This document shows positions 31,831 through 44,943 of a stretch of 64,000 bases of DNA, in pieces. The stretch spans positions 110,717,601 to 110,781,600 of the forward strand of contig NC_083339.1 in assembly GCF_019175385.1 (NCBI RefSeq), read 5' to 3'. The notes beneath the pieces were generated by a model. That model ran no database searches. It was not told where the DNA came from and saw only the letters and a list, made by a program, of their open reading frames with translations. The position numbers and the translations under genes were made by a program. Numbering within the stretch: the stretch's first letter is position 1; each line of letters begins with the position of its first letter. The DNA is from Lycium barbarum (taxonomy: Eukaryota; Streptophyta; Magnoliopsida; Solanales; Solanaceae).

Positions 31831-32095
31831 GTGATGTCATGTTCGGCCCTCTAGGCACGATAAAATCGCAAGCAGCCCGCATTAGCGGTGACATGTCCGG
31901 CCATCTAGGCACGGTAGAATCATATGCAGACCGTATTCGCGGTGACATGTCCGGCCATCTAGGCACGGTAGAATCATATGCAGCCCGCATTCGCGGTGAC
32001 ATGTCCGGCCATCTAGGCGTGGTAGAATCATATGCAACCCGCATTCGCGGTTACATGTCCGGCCATCTAGGGGCGGTAGAATCCTATCATCGCAT
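31831..32095. repeat. 54-bp minisatellite, about 5 copies
   Basis: Unit ggtgacatgtccggccatct plus 34 more bases recurs at 31887, 31941, 31995 and 32049, with a more diverged copy before. As 54 is divisible by three, it leaves open repetitive frames (18-residue repeats such as MSGHLGTVESYAARIRG) on both strands. Confidence 0.92.
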
Positions 32096-32567
32096 ACATC
32101 TCATAAGCTCGTCCTAAAACATACATTAGAGTCCCAAGATAATCTATAACCATATCAGGGTGACGTAAGGTCGAGAACCCCCGATTCTATTATGGGGTAA
32201 TCATAATCATCTTACCTCACCTTGAAGAAACTAGAATCATAAGGTGTGTCTATCAATAATAATTAATGTCATACCATGGGCTTTAGAATCTCTATATAAC
32301 GTTGACTCATATTTCCCGGAATGTAAGAAAGTCATGGAAGGAAAAAGGGAATTCGTTTCATGAGAATCATGCCTTAGAAGGAATGGACTAGCCTTTCATA
32401 CCTTAATGATTCGTTAACTCTATAACTTGGATGCTTCTCTCCAATGCTCACGTTTCTACCTTCAAGGAAATTCGTACCAAAGTTAGATAATCGAAGACAT
32501 ACTTATGTCTAACTAAAGCTAACGAAAATCGGTTAACATCTTCCTTTATTTCGATAACTTCCTCCAC

Positions 32568-32631
<64 letters not shown>
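32568..32631. repeat. (AAT)n microsatellite
   Basis: About 21 uninterrupted ata/aat units. Confidence 0.95.
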
Positions 32632-32632
<1 letters not shown>

Positions 32633-33853
32633 TCCCAATATCACAACAACCACCATATCTTAATCCACAATTTCATCAATCTAGACATTATCAATCCCAA
32701 CATTCCCTATCACTCTTTTATAACCCTAGCTATGGCACCATCCGTGTCCATCCTCATACAATGCCTCTACAACATCTTTACCACCATTCATCGCAAGATT
32801 GCACTCATTACATATCAAGAACTATGATTCAAGTCAAGTCATGATTTAAAAATATCTTTATTTTCATACTTGCACCTCATGTTCACTTTTTCTCCATAAT
32901 TCAAGTCTTTTAACCCTTCAATAGTTTAAATAACATGGAAGAATCATAAAACTTACCTTAATCACTTGGAAATAAGCCTTGAGTTACTCCACTCCATTAG
33001 AATGAAATCCTCCACTTGCATGCTAAAGAAATTATTACCCTTCACAAACCCTAATAGGCTTCCTAGTATTTGAATCTCTTAATTCTTGGCTTTGATCTTG
33101 GCTTTTTGGTATAGATTGTTATGCAAATGGAGGGAGGGTTTTTGGAGGGTTCTAGAGAGATATAAAATCTATTTTTTGTGGAAAATAATGAAATAAAACG
33201 CGGGTTCTTATATTTATAGACAGGGCTGGAAACTTCCAGATCGGCGGGTCGACGAGCAGGGTCGACGACTCGTCGACGTGTGCCGTCGATCCTCCGCCTG
33301 AGATGTCTGATCGCAGAACCTCATCGACGGTGCCAGGCGGCCGTCGATGCTGACTGGTATCAGCAGTGTCCTGAACTGCTCCGATTCAATTCGTTTCACT
33401 TCCAATTCCCTCGAAATGTCCAGAATACATACTTATACACCTGTACACATACCAAGAAAAATATCTCATAACCAATACTTTGGTGCGGGCTACCGTACCG
33501 ACGGTATACACCACCAATAAGCCGAAATTTCCTTGAAATAAAATGGGAGGTGTAACAGGTTTAGTGGTTATTTCCTTGGTTTTTCTTTTAGGTAGTGACC
33601 GGAATGTGGGCCAATCAAGAGTTTTAACAATGTATATGATTTTCACACAAAGCAGTTATATAGAGTAAGCATTTAGACAGTACATAATTTGCTTTCCTAT
33701 ACCTCTTTGTTCCGAGGCTACTAACGTATGAAGCAAAATTGTGACATATGTAAAACAAATGTATTGTTCCCCAAAAAATAAAAATCCCAATGCTTTTCAT
33801 TAATAGCATTTTCCCAAGTAGGATTACAAGGCTTTTCAAAGTAAATGCAATAA

Positions 33854-35431
33854 TCAGAAAAAGTCCCCTCCACGAACAGAAATCTGCTCTCTATCATCTC
33901 GTGCCTTCTTGGCCTTTGGAAGGGCGGTCTGAATGGCTACATGGGCTGGTATCAATGTTGTCCCAATCCACTGACCCCTCTGATCGTCAGTCAATGACAT
34001 CCCCGTATCTATGGCTCCCTTAACAAAAGTGTCCAGCCATTCTAAACTCTTCAATGAGACATCTACCTCGTCTGTCAAACTCTTAATTATCTCTTGATCA
34101 TATGCTATCTTCGCTTTATGATCCATTTCTCTTCCCTCTATTCGTCGTTTTATTCTTCTAACTTGAATCGCATTCGCGGCTTTCCTATCCTCAGGAAATT
34201 TGTACAGATATGGTCCTGGAGTGGCAGTACCAGCTAACTCAGTCCTAAACCACTCATAGTAGTTTTCATCGTGACTTGGATTGTTTGGATCTTCATCCAA
34301 CTTATCTTTTTTTATCATATTCTTCCAATCTTTCTAAGCATCTTTTATACCCTCGATGCAACCTTCTTCATAATCTCGTACAAACTCTCCCATATTACCC
34401 ACATTTGGAATAACCTGTCTCATACCAAACTATCTCAGTACTCTCAATGGTGGGTAGGGTCTGACCCCCCTAATGCCCATAAGCGATAGATATGGACGTC
34501 TACGGCTTTTAACACAAATAGTCTCAAAATGAAAATCAGGTACCCTCCACCTGATATGTTCTTCTCTCAGTCTGGAATATATGTGAGCCCATCCTCTTTT
34601 ATCTTGAACTCCACAAGGCACAACAGCGACTCCCAAATCATTCTCTCTTAGGGATGGATCTCGGCGGGTAGATAAACTGCTCTTATCTAAATGCTTAAGT
34701 ATCCACCATTGTACAAAGAGGTTGCAACCCTGGAAATAATAATAACTGTTGCGGCATTCCCCCAAAGCTCGGTATATATCTGATAGGATAATAGGGATGA
34801 TGTCAAAATATTTTATAAGCCCATTTGTTGTAACTCCCCTAAGAACAACATGGGAAACAAAGACAACTCGGGTGTCAATAGCTAGGGAAGCATTTAGTGG
34901 AAATACCATGGTTCCCAGTAGACAGGTGATAAAGGCTAGTGTTTGGTTGGCTTTCCAGGATTGGGTTGAGGAAAACTCAAGGATGTGGTTCTCGTGCCCC
35001 TGTTTTGATGAATACCTCCCATATAACTCTCTAAAGGCTATAGTGGGCCCTTGTTCCCAATCGGCTTTGTTGACAGCAAACATGTCTTTGATTTCTTTTG
35101 GGATAGGTTTGTGAGGGATAAGGATATTTTGAGCTAATTTCTTTGTGGATCTGTTAGCCCTTCCTACGCTTTCCAAGACATCTCTAATTTCTTCTAAAGT
35201 GGGAGTCATTTCTATCTCTCCAAATCTGAATACCATTCTGTCGTTGTCACAATAACCGGTAATAATCTTTAGTAAACTCGGATCCCCAGCCATATCCATC
35301 AGTGAAGTCAGATGCCCTATACAACTCATTATTTCTTTCTTCTGATCATTAGTCAGACCTTCCCACCACATTGCTAAACCTGGTGGTGGACCCACAACTA
35401 TATCAAACTGCACATCTGGAGACATCTGCAA
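33854..35431 (-). pseudogene. Ogre-type ORF1 protein of unknown function (two stop codons)
   Basis: One 526-codon frame starting at ATG 35431, interrupted by only two TAG codons (near 34430, in PLRVLR-stop-FGMRQV, and near 34335, in KDA-stop-KDWKN). Recognisable features are a start with GLAMWWEGLTNDQKKEI, FRFGEIEMTPTLEEIRDVLE (about residues 70-90), a hydrophobic middle (LAFITCLLGTMVFPLNASLA) and a charged C-terminus with EYDQEIIKSL-like helices. The pattern resembles plant mobile-domain/DUF7745-like proteins of retrotransposon ORF1. The function is not known. Neighbours: Ogre PBS and LTR upstream, Tekay LTR downstream. Confidence 0.65.
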
Positions 35432-35994
35432 GACAGAACATTATTAGTTCCCCGCCCCCAAGAACAGTAATTTGTTTCACACATGGCATAATAATGCTTC
35501 CAAATAGAAAATAGTGGGATGTAGTGTCTTCATGTTTTTATACCATCTAGACACAGTAAGGTGTCTTTCCTGTCCGATTCAGGTAGGTCTGAGATACCCA
35601 AACCGGTCTATGGTCAGCATGCGCTATATTAGTAGGGATTTGGTTCCGCTCTATGCTAATTTTCTAGAGTGGTTTCCAAACGAATGACACAGGTTACCCA
35701 AGCGGACAAGCTGGGGATGGGCTCTCTAAGGCTGTGGGATGACCGCATGCCCACTCGACCTTAGAGACCTCTAAAGAATATATTAAAGGTTTTTTTAGTG
35801 AAGGTATGACCGCAGCTCATCCCGCGTCGTCACCCTTAGAAAAATGTAAAAATAAGAGTGGCGGAGTATGCATGCATGAATGATAGTTATATTTTGCGAA
35901 AATTTAAACACATAAATAATTTATATCACTTAAACAATTTATATCATACAAACACACAAATAATTGGAACCCTTATGGTTAGAACCTTAAATTT

Positions 35995-36012
35995 TCCCCA
36001 GCAGAGTCGTCA
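35995..36012 (-). other. Ogre-type primer binding site (tRNA-Arg-like)
   Basis: Minus strand TGACGACTCTGCTGGGGA, two bases inside the LTR end ...CCGCTACA. The usual Ogre form has TGGCGACTC. Confidence 0.75.
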
Positions 36013-39000
36013 TCTGTAGCGGTTCTATTTTTTCCGATTCGCATTTGCACTTGTCTCATTTAAAAAGGAAAGTATCCCGAGGAAGTAAGGTTGAATATCG
36101 TACCAGAAAAAAGTAAAAAATATACTTCTATGTAATGGTACTCTAAATGGACTTATTTTTAGAGTCGCCACCTAATTTTTAGGAAATTAGGAAAAATCGA
36201 GTCGAAAAGGGTTCATTTAAAATAATTATTTTATGTTATTTTAAAAGAAACCTAATACAAAGTCTAGGTAAGGGTTTCGGTAATCCTCCGGGGAAGGTGC
36301 TAGGCACCCCGGTATTAAGGATCCGCTCAATTTCTATTTACCTACGGGTTCTAATAATATATCCATATAGATATAAATTGGTTGTGATAAAAATAGTTTT
36401 GTTTTATACTTCTGCAAATAAAATTTAGTCTTTCATGCAAAAACGCCTCTTTTCAAGAATCAAATGTGGTAAAGTTTTGCCCAAAACTGCGCATTTTAGG
36501 GTGTCAGACTAGAGCACTTAGACTACTATCCGAAGGCTCTTAGCCTAAGTAGGACTCTACGTAAGTCCACCCAAAAACTAGTTTTGAAAAATATTTCGGA
36601 GTATAAGAAAATAGTTTTAAGAAAATAATTTAGATACACTATTATAGTCTGTATAATATTCTACATACATATAGTCCATTTTTTATTGTATCCTTTGCTA
36701 AGTTTTAGTCAAATTTTGTTTTTTAAACTTAAGTCTAAATGATCATATTAATCTCACAAGTTTTGTCCAAATCAGTCCACGCGTCCAAGTCTATAGGGTT
36801 TTATAAATGTTCAAATCAGTCTCACATTTTACAAAGTCAGCAGATTTGGTCCTTTAATCAAATCAGTCCCAATTTTCATTTAAAGTATCAAAATAAGTCT
36901 TGATTTTGTAGTAAACTCATTTTGGCGACTCTAAAATACGACAATCTCATAAGGATTCAAATTGACAAAATAATTGCACAAATAATAACTTAAAATGCGT
37001 GATTAAAGGAGATAGAGAATCTGGGCCGACCAAGCCCATAGAAAATGTTTATGCGATCGGGTTCATCTTAATTCAAACGTATGCTCCATTTCGCTCCAAA
37101 TTGGGCTGACTCGATCTATTGCATGTTGATGGGCCTTATGAAAGCCCATTAACGGGTTTTGGAGGGTAAAAAATTCAAGAGGGCATATTTGACATTAGTA
37201 TTCATTCGATAATTAAATTTAAATGCTGAAATTAAACTAAGTTAATTATTACAAAGCAAAATTATGAATTATAACCATATTGGGCCATTTCCCATTAACA
37301 GTTAACAAATAATTATAAATAAACAGCAGCCCAATTGGTTAATCAGGCCCAAAGTAGCAAGGTGGTAAGGTAGAGGCCCATTATCAGAGCTCAGAAAAAT
37401 CTTCCTCTCAACTTGTCTAAGTGTGGAAATCAAATATTATTGATATACAGTCTAATATACATCTCCCCAGCCCCATTTCTTTAAATTTCTATGTATAAAT
37501 ATCAAGATATACGTGAATATACCCCATATAGGCATGTTTTTCTAAGATTTTCCTAAGTGTAGGGCCTTGTTATACCAAATATACCACTGATATACCTGGA
37601 TATAGAGGGCAAATCCTCCTAGAATGGGCATACTCTTCTATATCGAGCTAATCCCACATATATAATACACATCATTCTAATCTTTAAACCTCTAAAATCA
37701 GTAAAACGATCAAGCAAGTAATATAAATCAAGGTTAAAAAGAAAAATGAATTCATCATAGCAAGATATGGGAGGCCACAGATCTTAGAAAAGTCAAGCAG
37801 ATAGTACATCACATAGCATCTTACAACCAATATATGTGGCAACAAATTGTGGTAGTTTTATGAAAGAACAATGCATAATGTCAAGCAGGTTTTCAAGAGT
37901 CATTCTTATCAAATTTCAATGTTAAAGAGTCTAGTGTCAAGCCACCTAAGGTTTCAAATTATCAGAATGATTAAAGCTCTGCTCAAGTTCAAAATAATGG
38001 ATCAGGAAATCAGAAGAATTTTAGTCAAGTACAGGCAGCCCTTGAGGGCACTTTTAGGAGTTTAAGAGTGGCACATTTTAAACGAAATCTCACATGGGCA
38101 AACTACACAAAGTTAGGCAGTTGACTCACGTTTATAAGATGACAAGAGATTCTCAAATGGTACTACTGGTGGAAATCAAGCAGTTCCAAGCCAGGAGTAA
38201 ACACTAGAAACCAATTCATACAAGATCATTCACAGTCCAGTTCATTTGAGACCTAAGTTGTCTTAATGAGTCAACTAGGTGAGCTATGATTACAACTAAG
38301 TGTCTTTTAACCTATTTTTCTACTTCAGAGTACCATCATCTACATTTTTTGCAATCCAAGGATTTTAAGTTAAGTGACAATGCTAGTCTTACTATTTTAA
38401 AGACTCAAACAGGTAAGTCAACACATAGTAGCAGGATGTTCTCAAAGGTTTATTCACACACTCAGCAAAACCTACATTCATTAAGTAAGGATATCTAGTT
38501 TACCAGGCAAGAATGAATCAGAGTCCACTTAACTAAGCAAACAAACTATGATATGCCCAATGTGGTTATATAAGGATATAAACACATAGAAATTTGGTAT
38601 AAAAAAATGCACAGAAGTCACAGAATTAAGCAACACCATTGCAGCTTCTCACAAGGACAACAAGCAGGGGTAACACACCAGAATAGAGACAGAGCAATGC
38701 CAAGCCAAGGGGTGAACAGGGTACACAGGGCACATGATAATGTCCCATGTTCAAAATATTGTTCAATATGGTCATATGAGTCACAACAAAAGGGGGTTTA
38801 AGGTTGAATACTTGGTATCAAGCCCTGTTGAAGGCTATGAGGTGCATGATATTCAATTTAGATTCAGAAAGTTACATCAAAATATGATAGGGCATGATCA
38901 GAATATAGAGAGCAAGTATTTGGATCAAAGAATTAATCAAGTGGAAGGCAAGCAAACAAGAAACAGACGCCACATCTAATCTTTTAGAATACATCTTTTA

Positions 39001-40292
39001 GTCTTTGTATAAGCTTTCCTATGCTCAACCTCTATGTGATTTACAATGTACATGATATCCAAAACTGTGACCAAGAACCAATTTAGAAGAGAACAAGTGA
39101 TGAAGACAAATCCCAGTGTGCAAATATAATCATAGTTCCTCCTAGTTCCACTAATGTAGATCAACAAGTCTTCAAATTCAAAACCTCAAGTGAAATCAAT
39201 AACCAAAGAGATGGAGTGAGGATTAGACAGCTTAGAAATTCATTTTTTAAGTCAACAAAGTTTAAATTAGTGCCAGGAACCATTCTTTATGTTCATTTAC
39301 TATCAACAGGTCATCTCAGAAGCAACAGAGAGCTCCAAAGTCATTTTAGGCCACTTTTGGCTTGAAGGTCTGAGTGTGGTCAAAAGAAATGGCTCAGATT
39401 TAACTAATTCATTCCCAGAACTACACAAACAAGCAAAAGCACAGATGGAATCTTAAATAGGATTCAATAAATCACAGAAAGATAAAAAGAGACCTGATAC
39501 TATCCTAGATTCAATCTAACACATTAGGTATAGTTTAATTTCAAACAACCAAATAAGGGAAAGATGCCTAAGGAGCAGCCTCAGATCTCATAAGCAAATA
39601 GCAAGGGAAGTATATCACAAAAAGCAAGTATCACCCTTGATCTTCTAGAACAACTTTTAGTTCTAGTTTAGATTCTTTACACCTAGCCTTGTTAGACGAT
39701 CACATTAAGTAAAAGGAACCAAGTAAGCTATAACAACTCCAAGTATTAATACAAATCATAAGTGGCAAAAACCATCATGGACATTGCATACCAGTAACTA
39801 TTATGAGTCAGGACCAATGGTCTGTAAGGCACAAGCAGATCAACAGTGAAAGGGAACTCCAGGCAGGAATAGTGACAAGTCCCAAAAAAAAAACAAATCC
39901 AAGACTACAACCAAAGAGTTCATGACACTGTCCTAGGTGTAGTAGATGATTTACTAGCCAAGACTAGTTCAAACAGATCAACAAGGATCAAGTTACTAAC
40001 ATTACAGGGAAGTTAAGTGAAAGCAGGATCATTCAAGCATAGTTCCAGCTTTAAAACTCATTTTTCAGTCTACCAGGTGATTGTGATAGGTAAGGGAGAT
40101 TAGGAAAATTATAGGCAATGTCAGTATAAGGAGGGTTCAATACACAAATGACAAGTCACATAGATATTGTACACAAATAGCAAATAGGACACAAGATGGA
40201 AATGAGGAAACATTCCCAGCAACACTGATCTTTTCCCAAATTTCTTATCACATTTTTTAGTCAAGAAACACAAGTTTTTCTTTTATAATCTA

Positions 40293-40301
<9 letters not shown>

Positions 40302-40335
<34 letters not shown>
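40302..40335. repeat. (AT)n microsatellite
   Basis: About 17 uninterrupted ta/at units inside the Ogre-like LTR. Confidence 0.9.
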
Positions 40336-40339
<4 letters not shown>

Positions 40340-41808
40340 GAGTAAGGAATCAAGGTTCATTTCAGAGATTCTAGGCATTGATAGGTTCCTTACTTCTCAA
40401 ACCTTTCTCCAATCCCAGTTACAGATTGTATTAACGAGGAAGTCATGAAAAATAATTTCTTTTTCTGTATAAAGTAGCTACTGGTTTTCAAGGTGAGACA
40501 AACTAAGTAGCAGAAGCCATGGACATCTATATTTTAAGCTAAATAGTTATTACAGAAGAACAAAGAGCACATCTCAGACTTTTCTTAAAGCCATTTCATT
40601 TTTAGAAGATCATCCTTAGATAGTGTAATAGGGTTCACTTACAACAAGCACTGTTAATACTAAAGGATCAAACAAGAAGCTCCAAAGGTGCTTAAACATA
40701 CCACGGCACAGAAAAATTTGATTTGAGAGTCTTTAAGCTAGTTTCATACTTAAAGTTTTCAAGTTACTTCAAAGGACACAAAAATATCACAGGACATCTT
40801 TTAAGGGGGAATTGTAGTCATTGTCGACAAATGAAGGCAAAACCAACTCGCTTTGGCCTCAGGACAGCTTCAAACAAAGATGAAAGGATTCATTCAAACC
40901 ATTTCTTAAATTTTGATCCTCAAAACTTATTTTAGACTCTAAACTATGTTAAGTAGGCACGAAATCTCTGTCCTTTGGACTAGAACCACTATGTAGGATG
41001 ATCAAAACTCAGAAAAAACTCAACAGCTACCATTGAATGAGAAACCTCATAATCTAATGAGAATTATAACAACACAATCAGAATCAAAAATAAAACAAAA
41101 AGAACATCTTAAGAACCCTTAACTGCAATACCAAAGCTCATAGGAATCCACGTAAACAAACTTATTTTTTAGAAAATCCAATGTAACAGTAGACCAGAAA
41201 CAAAAACAGACTCTCCTTCCTTATTTAGAACCCTTTCACATAGTAATATCTACCAACAACACTACAAACTGCACAGAACTACCCTTATATCAGAATTTTA
41301 AGAAAAGAGCTTAGACTCCTATATTCAAACATTTCTTCCTATCTTTGAACTAAAATGTTAATGATATCCATTTAGACTATCATAATCTAATACTCAATTC
41401 ATTTTACAACTAAAAATGATAAAAACAAGCTCAGAAACAGTAATACTGAACACTAGACTAATCATTCATAATATTCCAAATGGCAAACAAATTTAAGCAA
41501 AACATTTCATAACTAGAAATAGAAAAGAAAAAGAAGTAGAACAGGATTTACCTTTATTTGAGGCAGCCTAAAGATCAAAATGGAGAGATTCAATCAGCTT
41601 TCAAACGCCAACACTTAAAACCTCTTAAAACAACCTTTCTTTTCAAAACCTTGTATAATGTGTGTATATTATAACCACATATGTCTTATAGCATTCTCAA
41701 AGTAGTCTATTTGTAGTATCTAGGTAGTGTATATAAGATATATAATTCGGTCTTTTCTAGTGTATATGAGTAATAGGAGATTTATATATTTTGAGTGTTT
41801 AGGATTTT

Positions 41809-44135
41809 TGTAACACCTCGTAGCTTCGGGCGAAAGTTTGACTCATAAGATGATAACATAATGGAACCAATATGAGGGTTATAGGAAGTGTTTTGAAAAC
41901 CAATTAAGTCATAAGAAATGTCTTTAGGCAAAGAAAAGTTGGAAGCCACTCTACGGGACATGTTTGCAAGTGAGTTTATAGAAGGTCTTACGTCCAACGA
42001 CCATAACCCCTCTATTAATTTGGAATTTGGGAAAACTTCCTTGATCAAAGTTGTAGCCCTTTGAAATAGCTTTCCAACGGTATATTGTGGGTCTTGAACA
42101 AAGCTGTGTATAAAGTGTTATGCCCATTTTACTATACAGTGTTCTGTCAGTTTACGGTGGAAACATACGAACCGTAAAAATTATACGGTGGAACATACGG
42201 ACCGTAAAAATTATACGGGCCGTATATTCCAGCCGTATAATTGGTCCAGAATGTCCAAATCACTGGAATGATTATACGGAATGACATACGGTCCGTACAA
42301 ATTGTACGGGACGTAAAAATGGGCGTAGAATTGCCCGACGGATCAGATTTTAAGATGTTAATAAGAGACCCAAGCTCATTTTTTTTCATTCCTATTTCTC
42401 CTCCACGACTCAAGGGTTCTCTAGAGCCATCCAAACACTTCATATGCAAGAATCCAAGTGAAAGTAAAGATCCACTTCATCAATCCACAAAACTAAGTGT
42501 GAGAAACACATCAAATCCATTCAAGTCAAGAAATTCCATGGAAGGTGGAATTAGGGTTTTGTTCAAGTGAAGTATTTCAACTCAAGGCTTATTCCTACAA
42601 TAAATAAGGTAAGTTTTATGATGTTTCATGATGATTAAATTGTTGATAAGTTCTTGGGAGAATAGTAAATGGGTTTGATAAAGAGAATTATATGAACTAT
42701 GCTAGGGTTTTTGGATTGTTGACTTGGGATTGTTGTATTCATATGGGTGATGAAGAATGATGTTAATTACATCTAATTAAGATTGTAGAATCACCTAGAA
42801 GTAATAGAATGGGAATTGGGTGAAGAAATCACCATTAATGGAGACTGTGGAGCTTCAAGCTCATTAAGTGTTTGATAAAATGCTTAGATGACCAAAGCAT
42901 GAATATTATTGCTAATATAGAATTCCTTTGACTTGTATTGATATAGATCAAAGTTGAAAGGGTTGACGAACATTGTATTACGCTCAAAGGCTGGAATTAA
43001 GGTATGTGAGGCTAACTATCTACGTTAGGGAATGTTCATGATTCTCCCTACGCCTCATTCTTCATACTTGTCAGTAATTCGACTCAAAGTAGAGTTTAGC
43101 CCTAGTTTTATGATATGTTGTAGAACTGTTATCTTCTAGGTTTGCAGTTACAGAATTCGTTCATGGTTGTCAATTTGAATATCATGAACTCAGCACGTAA
43201 TCTTTATAGACTTATGTATTGTTACCACATGAGTCTCAGTCTAGAAATTCAGTATGCTCAGAAACAGTCAGTGTTTTCAATTCAGTCCAGCATGTCTATT
43301 TCAGTTCAGAATTGTTCATTGTTGTTATGGTCTCAGTCCTTATTAATTAACCATAATTATACATATGTGATTTTGCCCGAGGGCACAACACAGTCTTGTG
43401 TATACGTATACATGGTCGAAGCCATTGACTGACGCACTACTAGGCCGAGGTCATAGCGTGCATTTATTATTGGGCCGAGGCCCCACATATACAGACACAG
43501 ATAATACAGATGATTCAGATACATAGTAGGGAGTATTCATATCTCTACTTCCTTGCTATTACAGTTACAGTTATCAGTTTCAGTTTCAGTTTCAGTATTT
43601 TATTGCTTCAGTTGCTTTACATACCAGTACAATTCAAATGTGCTAATGTCCCTTTTTATTGCTTGGGGGCCTGCATCTCGCGATGCAGGCAACGATATAC
43701 AGGTTGACGACTCAGCTATTTAGGAGTGCACGTATCAGCTACTGGTGAGCCCCAAATTCCTTCGGGGCGTTGTCAGCTATCTAGTTAATTCAGTTTATAG
43801 ACAGTTATATTATTCAGTACTCTTAGAGGCTTCATAGACACAATTCAGACAGTCAGATATTTGTTATGTTAGCCTTGTAGACAGTTATACTCAGTCGTTC
43901 AGTTGTTTTGGTTTAGCCATGTTGGCTACTTTCAGATATATTTCAGATTGTCTAAGTATTTCCGCATTATGATTTCAGTCAGACCTTTAGTATATCAGCA
44001 TGTGTTTAATTGTTTCCACATTCAGTTATGTTTTGATATCACATGTTGATTCAGTCAGCCAGTTGGTTCGCTCGGTCACATGCAGTCAGGCACCGGGTGT
44101 CGTGTTACGTCCAGGCCCAGGTTCGGGGCGTGACA
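41809..44135 (+). mobile_element. Solo LTR of a Tekay/Del-like gypsy element
   Basis: Starts TGTAACACCTCG and ends GGGGCGTGACA, without internal retrotransposon sequence, and is flanked by an exact 5-bp target duplication atttt (41804-41808 and 44136-44140). Length 2327 bp. It lies within the Ogre-like LTR, so it is younger. It arose by LTR-LTR recombination. It carries (tttcag)n-like repeats near 43570 and a cluster of tacgg/ccgta palindromes (42150-42330). Confidence 0.92.
42150..42330. repeat. Clustered TACGG/CCGTA palindromic repeats in solo LTR
   Basis: tacggtggaa(a)catacg and accgtaaaaattatacgg alternate at 42154-42240 and, more diverged, at 42275-42320; each pair can fold into a short hairpin. 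Confidence 0.75.
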
Positions 44136-44919
44136 ATTTTAGCCAAAAGGTTCGGATCCCCTAAAAATGGCACAAATGCCTTCTATTTATAGTAAACAAT
44201 TAGGGCTTTAGGGACAAAAGAGGGAAAATCCCTCATCAAAACTGATTTCCCCCCAAAATCCCCTAATTTCCGTATTACAAAATTTAAAAACGAGTAAAGG
44301 ACCTGATTTTCTCTCAGCATTGTACTACCTTATCCTCTACTCAACAAGAATCAGATAAATTCCAACGGGTAGTACTAAAATATACACAAAAATATTCAAT
44401 AAATTCCCAAATACTAGGATAGTACATTGAGTCACACAAACAACCAAAATTAGTATACTACAACGTTCACACAATACACTAACAGATAAAATCCCCAAAA
44501 TTCCCTTAACCAATTCAAACGTTTGGGATTTCCCCCTTTAATTCTCCCCATTTGTGTGTCATGGAGCCAAGATAACAGCAGGCTCAAAGGCCCCTGTCCA
44601 TGGCTCCCATGACATGGGGAAAACAAGAGTAACTTAACAAGAGTAACTTTCCAATTTAGGGTTTCGAATTGAATATGAAAACCCGATTAAAACTAAAAAT
44701 AAAACCGGCCATTAGTAATAGGAGAACAAGGGGAGCAAAACCCCTCAAGATTTTTCTTGAAAGCAGCCATGAAATGGCTACGATGAAGATCGAAGAAGAA
44801 CTCAACCCTAAATCGCCATTGCTGGCCAAGAGAAAGAGAAAGACGATCAGTTCCACCAAATAAACAAGGGAGCCAAAGTCATCTTTTGATAACTATGGTC
44901 CCTTTTAAATATATAGTGT

Positions 44920-44943
44920 CCCCCCCCCCCCCCCCCCCCCCCC
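44920..44943. repeat. C homopolymer (24)
   Basis: 24 C followed by 8 A. The length is probably unreliable. Confidence 0.8.

Larger units (their letters stand above)
26815..33557 (-). mobile_element. Tekay/Del-like (chromovirus) gypsy element, 3' end lost
   Basis: Minus strand from the right: 2.36-kb LTR (31194-33557), PBS (31178-31189), gag (30334-30987), zinc knuckle, protease, RT, RNase H and integrase, ending at ALYGRKYRSPIGW near 26816. The integrase C-terminus, chromodomain and 3' LTR are absent. The LTR form (reading TGTTACACCT... to ...GGGTCGTGACA) and 2.3-kb size fit Tekay/Del elements of Solanaceae. The cut coincides with the cut in the Tat-like RNase H, so one deletion probably removed both ends. 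Confidence 0.85.
31194..33557 (-). repeat. 5' LTR of Tekay-like element (2.36 kb)
   Basis: Begins TGTCACGACCC next to the PBS and ends ...GGTGTAACA; the ends are imperfect inverted repeats. It contains a 54-bp minisatellite (31831-32095) and an (aat)n run (32568-32631). The 33190-33300 part is GC-rich with gtcgac repeats. No host gene is embedded. Confidence 0.85.

Noticed and set aside
31831..32095. CRISPR-like array
   Set aside because: Directly abutting repeats without unique spacers, in a plant LTR.
31814..32117. Open frames on both strands with 18-residue repeats
   Set aside because: They are read-outs of the 54-bp minisatellite within an LTR, with no start context or homology.
34749..35114. 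121-codon plus-strand frame
   Set aside because: Shadow of the Ogre-type ORF1 on the other strand.
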